DNA of 32,499 bases from an uncultured Intestinimonas sp. (GTDB taxonomy: Bacteria > Bacillota > Clostridia > Oscillospirales > Oscillospiraceae). The DNA lies in contig NZ_CALXEE010000020.1 in assembly GCF_944387245.1 (NCBI RefSeq), forward strand, positions 1-32,499, in the 5' to 3' direction. Numbering within the stretch: the stretch's first letter is position 1; each line of letters begins with the position of its first letter. The position numbers and the translations under genes are program-made. The notes under the pieces are model-generated. The model was given only the letters and a program-made list of their open reading frames with translations, was not told where the DNA came from and searched no databases. This document shows positions 22,108 to 30,363 of this stretch, piece by piece.

Positions 22108-22998
22108 TTACAGTTTCAGATCAGTGCCGCTGGCCTTCTTCTCCAGCATGATCTTAATGATGTCGGCGATGTGAGCGCCGGCCTCGGCGGGGATGGTACC
22201 ATTCCGGTGGATGTTGGAGACCACGGTACGGCGGGCCTCAGGCATGCCCACGGTGGCCTTGTAAGCGATGTAGGCGGACATAGACTCGGCGGTGATCAGG
22301 CCGGGACGCTCGCCGATGAGGGTGCAGGTAACCTCGGCGCCGGTAAGCTCGGAGATCTCGTCCATGACGGCCACACGGCCAAACTTCACGAAGAAGGGAG
22401 TGCCCACGTCAATCTTATAGTTCTGCAGGCCCTGCATGATGGCGGGGAGCAGATCGGGGATGTTTGCGGCCACGGAGGCGGAGGACAGACCGTCAGCCAC
22501 GTAGATCTGGACGGTGGGGTTCTTCTTGCACTTTTCCTTGATGGTGGCCACGGCCTCGGGGCTGAGCTTACGGCCCAGATCGGGGCGGGTCAGATAGGTG
22601 TCCTTGCTGTCGCACTGGGTCTGCACGATGAACAGGCCCTGGGACTTCACGAACTCCTCGTCCACGTCGTTGAACACGGCGTCCTGGGCGGCGGAGTGGG
22701 CAGCGCGGAACTCCAGCTGGGGGAGGGTCTTGTAGCGGGCGCCGGCCTTGCCGATACCCAGACGGCAGGGAGCGTTGAACTTCAGCTCGGCATACTCCTC
22801 GCCGTGCTCAGGATTCTCCACCAGATACTGCTTGCGGATATCCACCTCGGTGATATCGGGGATGCAGCCGTCTTCGATGTTGGCGGGCGCCTCGCAGGCC
22901 TTAGCACAGGCGGCCTCGACAGCGGGAGCGTCGGAACCGCTCACGTTCATCTCGCTGAGCACCTGCTCAATGATTGTTCTCAGATCTTTCTCATCCAT
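22108..22998 (-). CDS. eutC: Ethanolamine ammonia-lyase small subunit EutC
   Basis: A 296-residue small subunit of the AdoCbl-dependent lyase that splits ethanolamine into acetaldehyde and ammonia. The N-terminus (DEKDLRTIIEQVLSEM) is an amphipathic targeting helix, followed by an Ala/Cys-rich linker to about residue 48. The body has the EutC motifs: LRIGKAGARYKT-like (LGIGKAGARYKTLPQLEFRAAHSAAQDAVF), QTQCDSKDTYLTRPDLGRKL, YVADGLSSASVAANIP, LIGERPGLITAESMSAYIAYK and the C-terminal SNIHRNGTIPAEAGAHIADII. The B12-binding cleft forms with EutB, encoded 17 bases upstream. Confidence 0.97.
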   Translation of the reverse strand: MDEKDLRTIIEQVLSEMNVSGSDAPAVEAACAKACEAPANIEDGCIPDITEVDIRKQYLVENPEHGEEYAELKFNAPCRLGIGKAGARYKTLPQLEFRAAHSAAQDAVFNDVDEEFVKSQGLFIVQTQCDSKDTYLTRPDLGRKLSPEAVATIKEKCKKNPTVQIYVADGLSSASVAANIPDLLPAIMQGLQNYKIDVGTPFFVKFGRVAVMDEISELTGAEVTCTLIGERPGLITAESMSAYIAYKATVGMPEARRTVVSNIHRNGTIPAEAGAHIADIIKIMLEKKASGTDLKL

Positions 22999-23015
22999 GA
23001 ATCACACCTCCTCCC

Positions 23016-24386
23016 TTATTTCGCCAGGAACACGGAAGCGTCGCCAGCCTTGGCGGTCAGCTTGCCGTTCTCGGAGAAGCCCATCTTCTCCAGCCACATA
23101 TCGAACTCGTGGATGGGACGCAGGCCGAAGATCTCGCGGAGGGCAGCGGCCTCGTGATAGCCGGTGCACTGATACATCAGCATGCAGTCATCGCCCTCGG
23201 GAACGCCCATGATGTAGTTGCAGCCGGCGGCAACCAGCAGGGTGGCCAGGTTCTCGATGTCGTTCTGGTCAGCCTTCATGTGGTTGGTGTAGCAGGCGTC
23301 GCAGCCCATGGGAACACCGGTCAGCTTGCCCATGAAGTGGTCCTCCAGGCCGGCGCGGGTGACCTGCTTGGAATCGTACAGATACTCGGGCCCGATAAAG
23401 CCGACCACGGTGTTGACCAGGAAGGGCTGATAGCGCTTGGCAAAGCCGTAGCAGCGAGCCTCCATGGTGACCTGGTCCCAGCCGTTGTGGGCATCAGAGG
23501 AGAGCTCGGAGCCCTGGCCGGTCTCGAAGTACATCACGTTGGGACCGGTGCAGGTGCCGCGGCTGAGCATGGTGGCGCGGCCCTCGTCCAGCATCTCGGC
23601 GGTCAGGCCGAAGGCCTCGTTGCCCTTCTGGCTGCCGGCGATAGACTGGAACATCAGGTCCAGGGGAGCGCCCAGCTTGTCGGCGGCAGCGGTCTGGGTG
23701 GTCACGTGGGCCAGCACGCAGATCTGGGTGGGGATCTCCCACTTCCGCTTGAACTCGTCGAACATCTTCAGGATGCGGGCCACGGACTCCAGGGAGTCGT
23801 CCACGGGGTTCAGGCCGATGACGGCGTCGCCGCAGCCCAGGGACAGACCTTCCATAACGGAAGCGATGATGCCCTTGGGATCGTCGGTGGTGTGGTTGGG
23901 CTGCAGACGGGAAGAGAAGGTGCCGGGCAGACCGATGGTGGTGTTGCAGTGGGCGGACACACGCATCTTCTTGGCGGCATAGATCAGGTCCAGGTTGCTC
24001 ATCAGCTTGCAGACGCCGGCCACGATCTCGGAAGTCAGGCCGCGGGAAGCGTGCCGGATCATCTCGGTGGTGGTGCTCTCGCTGAGGAGCCACTCACGGA
24101 ACTCGGCCACCGTCATGTTCTTGAACTCATTGAAGATGGTCTCGTTGACGGCGTCCTGGATAATACGGGTAACCTCGTCCTCCTCGTAGGGGACGGCGGG
24201 GGAATTGCGCAGATCATTTAAAGTAAGGTGAGAAAGGACCACCTTGGCGGCGACTCTTTCCTCGGCAGTCTCGGCGGCGATGCCTGCCAGCTTGTCGCCG
24301 GACTTTTCCTCATTGGCCTTGGCCATAACCTCGCGCACGCTCTTGAACTCGTACACATGGCCAAACAGCTTCGTTTTGAGAATCAC
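23016..24386 (-). CDS. eutB: Ethanolamine ammonia-lyase large subunit EutB
   Basis: The 456-residue catalytic TIM-barrel subunit, of normal family length. Highly conserved EutB segments are seen throughout: LSHLTLNDLRNSPAVPYEEDEVTR, ASRGLTSEIVAGVCKLMSNLDL, NTTIGLPGTFSSRLQPNHTTDD, LSLGCGDAVIGLNPVDDS, TCTGPNVMYFETGQGSELSS and DACYTNHMKADQND. Its active site houses substrate radical chemistry driven by AdoCbl from EutT. It is followed at once by eutC, and EutA upstream reactivates the enzyme. Confidence 0.98.
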   Translation of the reverse strand: MILKTKLFGHVYEFKSVREVMAKANEEKSGDKLAGIAAETAEERVAAKVVLSHLTLNDLRNSPAVPYEEDEVTRIIQDAVNETIFNEFKNMTVAEFREWLLSESTTTEMIRHASRGLTSEIVAGVCKLMSNLDLIYAAKKMRVSAHCNTTIGLPGTFSSRLQPNHTTDDPKGIIASVMEGLSLGCGDAVIGLNPVDDSLESVARILKMFDEFKRKWEIPTQICVLAHVTTQTAAADKLGAPLDLMFQSIAGSQKGNEAFGLTAEMLDEGRATMLSRGTCTGPNVMYFETGQGSELSSDAHNGWDQVTMEARCYGFAKRYQPFLVNTVVGFIGPEYLYDSKQVTRAGLEDHFMGKLTGVPMGCDACYTNHMKADQNDIENLATLLVAAGCNYIMGVPEGDDCMLMYQCTGYHEAAALREIFGLRPIHEFDMWLEKMGFSENGKLTAKAGDASVFLAK

Positions 24387-24408
24387 GCTACTTCACCTCT
24401 CGTACTTT

Positions 24409-25839
24409 TTAAGAATTGAAGATCAGGGTCTTGATCACCACGGGCACCACATGCCCGTCCGCGACGGGTTCGCCGATGTCCACGTAGTCTCCGCTGAGGG
24501 TCTTGATGCCGTCGATGCAGATGACGTCTTTCTTGTAGTCCAGCATTACGTTCACCGCGTTCCCCAGCACTTTGCCGATATCGGCCTCCACCACAAGGAT
24601 CAAGGGATAACTGCTGTCGATCACCTCCTTCGCTGCGTCAATGATCGCCGCTGCGAGGTCCTGGACCTCCGCAAAGCTGGTGCGCGTTTCCCCGTTGAAG
24701 GCAATGGCGATCTGTTCCACCTTGCCCTCCGGCTTGTACAGCGGCATCTGCCTGGTGATGGAGGTGCGAAACGTCTCCAGCGACGCCTCGTCCTCCTCGG
24801 ACACCTTGAGGATGGGGATATTCTTGATCGGGAGCCGGTCTGCCTCGACGTGGATGGTGCTCCCGCTCACCTCGGTGGTATGCGTCCCCGCGCCCACCAC
24901 CGTGGCCCGTATTGTCTCGGCGGCCTGGAAGAGCTGCACGGTCTGGAGGTCCGGGTTGGACCGGATCGCCTGACCCAGCAGCACACCAATGTCGCCGTAA
25001 CGGAAATAGTCGCCCTCCATCTGCTGATAGACGCAGTCGGCAACGCCGCCGGAGAAGGTGATAGCCTTGATCTCCGGCTCGGCGGGGAGGGGTTTGCCGT
25101 CGTTGGTGTAGAGTCCCAGGTGGTCCCCGTCCATCTTCTTGAGGTGGAGGGACTGGGCCAGCTGGTCGGCCATCAGGGCGCAGATCTGGCGGAGCTTCTG
25201 CTCCTCTGCCGGATCGCCCACCTGGAGGTCAATGCCGTGGGACTTGGCCAATGCCTGTATCTTTGGGAAGAGATAAGTGACCCTGCCCTTGTCCACTTTG
25301 ATGAGGCGGCCGCCGATATCCAGGCAGCTCACCCCGCGGAGGGTCCCCTTCTCATAGACTGCGATGTTGGTGGTGCCGCCGCCCACATCCAGGTTGGCGA
25401 CGGTGGTGCGGTGCTCTTCCGAGAGCTTGTCGACGCCGGCACCCCGGGCCGAGAGCACCGACTCCAGGTCGGGCCCGGCGGTGGCCACCACAAAGTCTCC
25501 GGCCAGATCGGAGAGGGCCTCCAGCACCTCGTTGGCGTTTTCCTTCCGGGCGGTCTCGCCGGTGATGATTACCGCGCCGGTCCGCACATCCTCCGGTGTC
25601 ATACCGGCGGCCTGGTACTCGTCCCGGACGATCTTCTTCACCGCCTCGGCGTCGATCTCCGTGTTGGACTTCAGGGGCGTAAAATAGATGAGACTGCGGT
25701 AGATGACCTCTTTGTCCACGATCTGGATCCGCGGCACGGTATAGCTGCTGGCCCGGTTCTCAATGGTCAGCCTGCTGAAAATGAGCTGTGTCGTGGAGGT
25801 TCCAATATCGATGCCCACGCTGAGGATCACTTCATGCAA
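24409..25839 (-). CDS. eutA: EutA, ethanolamine ammonia-lyase reactivase
   Basis: A 476-residue ASKHA-fold ATPase that releases damaged cobalamin from EutBC. The N-terminal LSVGIDIGTSTTQLIFSRL, then GAVIITGETARKENANEVL, GDFVVATAGPDLESVLSARGAGVD and NLDVGGGTTNIAVYEKG (phosphate 2) match EutA. Start: TTG at 25839 with AGGTGA upstream gives MHEVILSVGIDIG, close to the family start; an upstream extension to 25899 would run through the leader terminator and is rejected. A leader with its own terminator separates it from eutW. Confidence 0.95.
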   Translation of the reverse strand: MHEVILSVGIDIGTSTTQLIFSRLTIENRASSYTVPRIQIVDKEVIYRSLIYFTPLKSNTEIDAEAVKKIVRDEYQAAGMTPEDVRTGAVIITGETARKENANEVLEALSDLAGDFVVATAGPDLESVLSARGAGVDKLSEEHRTTVANLDVGGGTTNIAVYEKGTLRGVSCLDIGGRLIKVDKGRVTYLFPKIQALAKSHGIDLQVGDPAEEQKLRQICALMADQLAQSLHLKKMDGDHLGLYTNDGKPLPAEPEIKAITFSGGVADCVYQQMEGDYFRYGDIGVLLGQAIRSNPDLQTVQLFQAAETIRATVVGAGTHTTEVSGSTIHVEADRLPIKNIPILKVSEEDEASLETFRTSITRQMPLYKPEGKVEQIAIAFNGETRTSFAEVQDLAAAIIDAAKEVIDSSYPLILVVEADIGKVLGNAVNVMLDYKKDVICIDGIKTLSGDYVDIGEPVADGHVVPVVIKTLIFNS

Positions 25840-25878
25840 GGCGTTCACCTGCTTTCCATTTTTGGTCGTTGGTCCTGT

Positions 25879-25908
25879 AAAAACAGGCAGCCCGAACACA
25901 CAGGGGCT
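25879..25908 (-). terminator. Intrinsic terminator in the eutW-eutA gap
   Basis: On the minus strand, AGCCC pairs with GGGCT (25904-25908 with 25889-25893), followed three bases later by TGTTTTTA. The 5' arm can alternatively pair with the GGGG run 10-15 bases earlier, giving a competing hairpin. This suits conditional read-through into eutA. Confidence 0.55.
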
Positions 25909-25929
25909 TTTTCTCTCCCCCGCGCATCC

Positions 25930-25943
25930 GAGCTGCGTCGCTC
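25930..25943 (-). promoter_or_regulatory. Candidate EutV-binding hairpin upstream of eutA
   Basis: On the minus strand, GAGC-GACGCA-GCTC: a 4-bp stem with a hexaloop of the GANGCA type, 22 bases before the eutA leader terminator. ANTAR proteins of the EutV group bind paired hexaloop hairpins with a conserved G at loop position 4. The second partner hairpin is not clear here. Confidence 0.4.
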
Positions 25944-25959
25944 TGTTTTCCGGCCGGTA

Positions 25960-27387
25960 TTACGTCACACTGGCCGCGTCTACGATTTGATTTTTGAAGT
26001 CAAAGGTCACATGGGTCCCGCCCGATCCCGATTCCACACTCAGATTCCCCCGGAGCTTATCCTTCACCATGGTCTGAACGATGGACAGGCCCAGCCGATC
26101 GGTGCGGACGTTCTCCACATCATAGCCGCTGCCGTTATCGATGACCTCGATGCGGGAATACAGCTCCCCGCGGGTCACCACGATACGGATCAGACCGCTC
26201 TCCCGATCCTGGAAGGCATACTGAAGGGAATTCTGCAGCAGCTCGTTGATGATGAGGGCCACCGAGGTGGCAATATCGGAATCTACCTTGAAGTCGTCCC
26301 CCTCCAGGGTGATATTCACGTCGAAGTGAGGGCGGGCAAAGTAGCGGACGGTATTGTTTTTGATGTTGAGGATGACCTCACCGATCTTTACCTGGTCCAC
26401 ACCGCTCTGTGCCAGCAGCTCATGGGTGGTGGCGATGGAGAGGATGCGGTTCATACTCTCGCCCAGGACCTTCCGGGTCTCCTCGTTGTCCGAGCGCCGG
26501 ACCTGGAGCCGAAGGAGGCTGGCGATGGTCTGGAGATTGTTCTTAACCCGGTGATGCATCTCCTTGATGGCCACCGATTTGAGGATCAGGGCCTTTTCCT
26601 GTTCTTTCTTCCAGGTGTTGTCCTGGATGACCACGGCAAAGGCCATGTCTTCACTCTCCAGCTGGATACGTTTCACGGAAAGGCTGTGTCGGCCCACGGT
26701 GATCTCAATGACCGAATAGCCCGACTGGTCGGCATCATCCACCGAGTCTACCAGGCGCACATTCTCGTAGATCTGACCCAGCGGGTCCTCTATGTAGCCC
26801 AGTTGACGGTAGAGATCCCGAGCCAGGGAGTTCCGAAAGGCTACAACGCCTGTCCGATCCACCATCAGCAGCGCCTCGTCGATGCACTCGGTGAGCCAGT
26901 TGTTGCTGCCCACCATGTGGCTCAGGGCGTTGGCGATCTGCTCGTAGCTCTGCTCGGAAAAATGGAGCCGTTCGCTGATCTGCCGCTGCTCATCCACCCG
27001 CTGCTCCCGGATGAGCACGCCAATGACCCGGTCGCCGGCGGTGTTCTTGATGGGTTCCACCGACTGGATGGTGCGGCCATTCTCCTGGGTCACAGCCTTC
27101 ATCTGTTTGGTGGCCACCCCCAACCGGAAGGTCCGGGCCACTGCGGGCTCGTTTTCCTTCCGGGCCAGGAGGCCCACCACGGTCTTTTTATAGGAGGACG
27201 GTACATAGGAGGGCTTCGCCTCGGCCACAACGATCGCGTCTCCATCCCAGGAGGGGCAGTCGATGAAAATATCGGCATCCTCCAGGTTGGCCAAGGGTTG
27301 GAGCACCGCACTCATACCCTGTATGGTGGCAATCTCCTCCTCTGTGAGGTCCGTATATTTTTTGCACAGCTCCCAGATGATGTCCAT
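25960..27387 (-). CDS. eutW: EutW sensor histidine kinase
   Basis: A 475-residue soluble kinase that phosphorylates EutV when ethanolamine is present. Domains: an N-terminal HisK_N-type sensor region (about 1-130), a PAS-like region (about 150-260), a HisKA_2 dimerisation box with EMHHRVKNNLQTIASLL (His278/279) and a HATPase_c domain with the N-box INELLQNSLQYAF and IEVIDNGSGYD. No membrane segment is seen, consistent with intracellular sensing. The start lies 3 bases after the eutV stop, so the pair is tightly coupled. Confidence 0.95.
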   Translation of the reverse strand: MDIIWELCKKYTDLTEEEIATIQGMSAVLQPLANLEDADIFIDCPSWDGDAIVVAEAKPSYVPSSYKKTVVGLLARKENEPAVARTFRLGVATKQMKAVTQENGRTIQSVEPIKNTAGDRVIGVLIREQRVDEQRQISERLHFSEQSYEQIANALSHMVGSNNWLTECIDEALLMVDRTGVVAFRNSLARDLYRQLGYIEDPLGQIYENVRLVDSVDDADQSGYSVIEITVGRHSLSVKRIQLESEDMAFAVVIQDNTWKKEQEKALILKSVAIKEMHHRVKNNLQTIASLLRLQVRRSDNEETRKVLGESMNRILSIATTHELLAQSGVDQVKIGEVILNIKNNTVRYFARPHFDVNITLEGDDFKVDSDIATSVALIINELLQNSLQYAFQDRESGLIRIVVTRGELYSRIEVIDNGSGYDVENVRTDRLGLSIVQTMVKDKLRGNLSVESGSGGTHVTFDFKNQIVDAASVT

Positions 27388-27390
27388 CTC

Positions 27391-27978
27391 TCACTGACCC
27401 CCGGACTTCATCAAGATGATCTCGGCTACCCGGCGCATGGACAGGTTCTTGGTCTGGCTGAGCTTCCGGATGTAGTCGTAGGCGTCCTGTTCGGTCATGC
27501 CCTCCTGGGCCATGACCTGACCTTTGGCCTTCTCGATGATGCTGCGGTTCTCCAGCCGCTCAGACACCTTCTGCATATCCTTTCGGAGCTTTTTCATGTC
27601 CTTGCTGCGGGCCACCGCCAGCTCAATGCTGGGGACCAGGGATTTCTCGTCGATGGGTTTGACCAGGTAACCGGCCACCCCAATATCTTTGGCCTGATCC
27701 ACGAATTCCCGCTCACTGTACGCCGTGAGCATCATCACCGTGTCAGCCAGGTTTTCTTCATATACAATCTTGGCTGCGGACAGGCCATCCAGCAGAGGCA
27801 TCTTGATATCCATGAGCACCAGGTCGGGCCGGCACTGCTTGCAGACCTCCACGGCGTCGAAGCCGTCGGCGGCCTCTCCGACCACCTGATAGCCCTCTTC
27901 CGCCAGCAGCTCCTTCAAGTCCATTCGGGTGATGGGTTCATCGTCGGCGATGACCACCCGGATCCCGTCCTTGTACAT
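27391..27978 (-). CDS. eutV: EutV response regulator with ANTAR antitermination domain
   Basis: A 195-residue RNA-binding regulator. The receiver domain (1-120) has the acidic pair Asp12/Asp13, phosphoacceptor Asp57 in LVLMDIKMP, Thr85 and Lys107. A helical linker leads to the ANTAR domain (about 135-190): ENRSIIEKAKGQVMAQEGMTEQDAYDYIRKLSQ, then MRRVAEIIL. Phosphorylated EutV dimers bind paired hexaloop hairpins in nascent leaders and prevent terminator formation. Candidate targets in this window are the eutG, eutS and eutA leaders. Confidence 0.97.
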   Translation of the reverse strand: MYKDGIRVVIADDEPITRMDLKELLAEEGYQVVGEAADGFDAVEVCKQCRPDLVLMDIKMPLLDGLSAAKIVYEENLADTVMMLTAYSEREFVDQAKDIGVAGYLVKPIDEKSLVPSIELAVARSKDMKKLRKDMQKVSERLENRSIIEKAKGQVMAQEGMTEQDAYDYIRKLSQTKNLSMRRVAEIILMKSGGQ

Positions 27979-28019
27979 TCCACTTCTTCCTCCTTGCTGT
28001 GCCGGCGTCCGTCCGCCCG

Positions 28020-28466
28020 CTACAAGTACCCTAGGAACCGCAGTAGCTCATCGACTCCCTCGCCGCTGACGCTGCTGGTCACGAACATCTGGCTGGCCCC
28101 CGCCATGCGCAGGTATTGCTTGGCGCGCTCCACCTGCTCCGGCGTGGCGATGTCACATTTGGTCACCACACCAAGGGCGGGCTTGGCAAACTGGCTATTA
28201 TAGGCCGGGGGAAACATGGTCCCGTCCTCCGTGGCATCCTGGACGAAAACAATGACGTCCGCGTCTGCCGCCGTTACCATCAGAGCGCCCCGAAAATACC
28301 GGCGCTCCAAATATTCTCCCGGCGTGTCGATCATGGTCTGATTGATGACCTGTACCGTCTGGGTCTTGTGATAAGTCAAGTCCTCATGATTGATCCGCTG
28401 ACACAGGGTGGTCTTCCCCGCCGCCGAGCGGCCAATGAGGATCATACGTTTTTTTCGTCCTTCCAT
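28020..28466 (-). CDS. eutP: EutP small P-loop protein
   Basis: A 148-residue GTPase-like P-loop protein; the Salmonella homologue has been described as an acetate kinase. Walker A is GRSAAGKT (residues 12-19), followed by a switch region with IDTPGEYLERRYFRGAL, and a TKCD motif in GVVTKCDIATPEQ matching the G4 NKxD position. It lies between eutS and eutV, as in many Gram-positive eut operons. Confidence 0.94.
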   Translation of the reverse strand: MEGRKKRMILIGRSAAGKTTLCQRINHEDLTYHKTQTVQVINQTMIDTPGEYLERRYFRGALMVTAADADVIVFVQDATEDGTMFPPAYNSQFAKPALGVVTKCDIATPEQVERAKQYLRMAGASQMFVTSSVSGEGVDELLRFLGYL

Positions 28467-28477
28467 CTCGTCCGGCC

Positions 28478-28837
28478 TCAGGTCTTGGTCATGGGTGTGG
28501 GGCTGTAGCCCATCATGTCACACAACACCTGCATCACACTGTGGAGGGCGGCCTCCACAGCGGCCACATCACCGGTGATGACCAGGGAACCGTTGAACCG
28601 GTCCACGAAACCGATCTCCACCGCTGCGGCCTTGGTGGACACATCGGCAGCGATCATGGCGGCCTCACTGGGGGTGATGGTCATGATGCCGATGGCACCC
28701 CTGGCGTCGATCAGCCCCAGCTTTGTATAGAGGGAGTCGTCCGGGCTGGCGATCACATGGCACAGTGTCACCTGCTTGCCGGGGACAAACTCCTGAATAA
28801 TTCGCTTTTTCTCGTCCAATTCGATCACGGCGCTCAT
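28478..28837 (-). CDS. eutS: EutS shell protein
   Basis: A 119-residue circularly permuted BMC shell protein; the family forms bent hexamers at shell edges. KKRIIQEFVPGKQVTLCHVIASP, GAIGIMTITPSEAAMIAADVSTKAA, IGFVDRFNGSLVITGDVAAVEAAL and the CDMMGYS tail match EutS throughout. The first gene of the long operon. Start: ATG 28837 (or the adjacent 28840) after GGAAGG; an upstream extension to 28906 is rejected because it would cross the leader terminator. Confidence 0.95.
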   Translation of the reverse strand: MSAVIELDEKKRIIQEFVPGKQVTLCHVIASPDDSLYTKLGLIDARGAIGIMTITPSEAAMIAADVSTKAAAVEIGFVDRFNGSLVITGDVAAVEAALHSVMQVLCDMMGYSPTPMTKT

Positions 28838-28868
28838 CATCCTTCCATGAGCAGCGGTATCACCTGAC

Positions 28869-28918
28869 AAAAAAGCTCCCACAGGATCAATCTTTTTCAG
28901 CATCAATCCCTGGGAGCT
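28869..28918 (-). terminator. Leader terminator of the eutS operon
   Basis: On the minus strand, AGCTCCCA and TGGGAGCT arms (28911-28918 with 28874-28881), with inner GGAT/ATCC pairs, are followed by a T6 tract. It lies about 30 bases before the eutS start, so the whole operon requires read-through: an EutV antitermination target. Confidence 0.88.
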
Positions 28919-29030
28919 CCATCGCTCGGCTCAAACACCTGCGTTTCCTATCGATCCGCGCTGCTTCCGGCACTAACGGCGCGCCTTCCGCCACTTTTAT
29001 ACAAAAGCATCTAAAATCGCATCAATGCTT
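28919..29030 (-). promoter_or_regulatory. 5' leader of the eutS operon
   Basis: About 110 transcribed bases lie between the promoter and the terminator. They contain a tandem pair of related segments (GTGGCGGAAGGCGCGCC and GTGCCGGAAGCAGCGCGG), the second with GAAGCA, and a GAGC...GCTC pair whose 3' arm overlaps the terminator's 5' arm. Exact hairpins could not be resolved by eye. It is a likely EutV-binding leader by position. Confidence 0.5.
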
Positions 29031-29037
29031 TTTGTAT

Positions 29038-29066
29038 ATTTTATCAGCCAAAAGCGGCATTGTCAA
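29038..29066 (-). promoter_or_regulatory. Promoter of the long eut operon
   Basis: On the minus strand, TTGACA (29061-29066), 17-base spacer and TAAAAT (29038-29043). The same box sequences and spacing occur in the eutG promoter. Such a strong constitutive-looking promoter fits control by antitermination. Confidence 0.88.
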
Positions 29067-29079
29067 TGCTTTTCTCTTC

Positions 29080-29116
29080 TTTCAGCCGCGGCCGGCACTA
29101 CCGGACGCGGCTGAAA
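29080..29116 (-). terminator. Hairpin after eutG
   Basis: An 11-bp perfect stem (TTTCAGCCGCG, 29080-29090, with 29106-29116), with an inner CCGG/CCGG stem, starts just past the eutG stop. No T-tract follows on the minus strand, so it may stabilise the 3' end or be a weak terminator. The main eut promoter lies immediately beyond. Confidence 0.5.
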
Positions 29117-29119
29117 CCT

Positions 29120-30253
29120 TTAGGGCAGCTTCCCGATATAGGCTTTCCGGAATACCTGGAGAATATCCTCCTTGGTACAGGGCTTGGGGTTGGTGGCGGT
29201 GCAGCGGTCGGCCAGGGCGGCCTCCGCCATAGCATCCAGCTCAGCCTCAAATTCCTCTTTGTTCACACCGGCGACCTGGATGCTGGAGGGGATGTGGAAC
29301 TGCTCCACATACTTCCGGGCGGTGCGGATGAGGTTGAGGGCGCTCTGGCGGACACTGGAACTCTCCAGGCCCAGCAGGCGGGCGATCTTGGCATATCGCT
29401 TGGCCACGGGGGTAAGGGTCTCGGCACAGCCGGCGTTAAAGCTCATCACATAGGGGAGCAGGATACCGTTGGCCCGGCCGTGGGGAATATGGAACCGGGC
29501 GCCCAGAGCGTGGGCCATACCGTGATTGAGGCCCAGGCCGGAGTTGGAGAAGGCGATGCCGGCCAGGCAGGAGGCATTGTGCATGCCCTGACGTGCCTCC
29601 ATATTCTCCGGCTCACGGTAGGCAGTAAGCAGGTGCTTGCGCACCAGCTTGATGGATTTTTCAGCCGCCGCGTCGGAGAAATCGTTGGCGGCGGTGGACA
29701 CCAGGGCCTCCACCGCGTGGGTGAAAACGTCGATGCCGGTGTCGGCGGTGACAGAGGGGGGTACGCTGGCGGTGAGCACGGCGTCCAGAATGGCCACATC
29801 GGGCAGGAGGCTGTCCTCCACCAGGGGGTACTTGACCTCCTTCTCCGGATCGGTGATGACAGCAAAGCGGCTCACCTCGGAGCCGGTGCCGCTGGTAGTG
29901 GGCACCGCGATGAACTGGCAGTCCCGCATATCGCAGGCCTTGGCCGCGAAGAAGACGATGGCCTTGGCCGCATCGATGGGAGAGCCGCCGCCGAAGGCGA
30001 TGACGGCGTCGGGCTTGAATTCCAGAATGGTGTCCACGCCCTTGGTGACGGTGGCGATGTCGGGGTCGGCCTTTACCTTGTCGAAAATGCGGTACTCCGC
30101 CCCTGCCTTGTCCAGCTCATCGGTGATATAGCTCACCTTTCCGCTGGAGGACATAAAGCCGTCGGTGACGATGAAGACCCGGTGCAGCTTGGGGGCGAGG
30201 GTCTCCAGTCCGCCCCCTGTCATGATCCTAGTACGCACGCTGAAGGAGTTCAT
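29120..30253 (-). CDS. eutG: EutG-like iron-containing alcohol dehydrogenase
   Basis: A 377-residue Fe-ADH reducing acetaldehyde to ethanol and recycling NADH. GGGSPIDAAKAI is the dinucleotide-binding turn; DVFTHAVEALVS and LNHGMAHALGARFHIPHGRANGILLP carry the metal-binding Asp/His residues of the family. A conserved AGCAETLTPVAKRYAKIA follows. Start ATG 30253 was chosen for MNSFSVRTRI and the AAAGGAG upstream; an extension to 30313 would run through the leader terminator. It is upstream of the main operon as a separate unit with its own promoter and an antitermination leader, as eutG is in Enterococcus. Confidence 0.9.
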   Translation of the reverse strand: MNSFSVRTRIMTGGGLETLAPKLHRVFIVTDGFMSSSGKVSYITDELDKAGAEYRIFDKVKADPDIATVTKGVDTILEFKPDAVIAFGGGSPIDAAKAIVFFAAKACDMRDCQFIAVPTTSGTGSEVSRFAVITDPEKEVKYPLVEDSLLPDVAILDAVLTASVPPSVTADTGIDVFTHAVEALVSTAANDFSDAAAEKSIKLVRKHLLTAYREPENMEARQGMHNASCLAGIAFSNSGLGLNHGMAHALGARFHIPHGRANGILLPYVMSFNAGCAETLTPVAKRYAKIARLLGLESSSVRQSALNLIRTARKYVEQFHIPSSIQVAGVNKEEFEAELDAMAEAALADRCTATNPKPCTKEDILQVFRKAYIGKLP

Positions 30254-30305
30254 ATGCTCGCTTCGCTCCTTTCCCAGTTGGCCGGCACCCTGCTCGGCGC
30301 CGCCG

Positions 30306-30363
30306 AAAAACAAAAAGCGCCCTGAACGCAGGATAAATCACATTGATTCCCCGTTCAGGACGC
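30306..30363 (-). terminator. Leader terminator of eutG
   Basis: On the minus strand, GCGTCCTGAACG pairs with CGTTCAGGGCGC (30352-30363 with 30317-30328; 12 positions with a G-U), followed by TTTTTGTTTTT. It lies about 50 bases before the eutG ATG. Confidence 0.92.

Noticed and set aside
24244-28203. A very long plus-strand open frame (about 1300 codons) opposite eutA, eutW and eutV.
   Set aside because: It is antisense to four clear genes, has a His/Gly/Asp/Val-rich low-information composition, no SD and no recognisable domain. It is a by-product of GC-rich codon usage.
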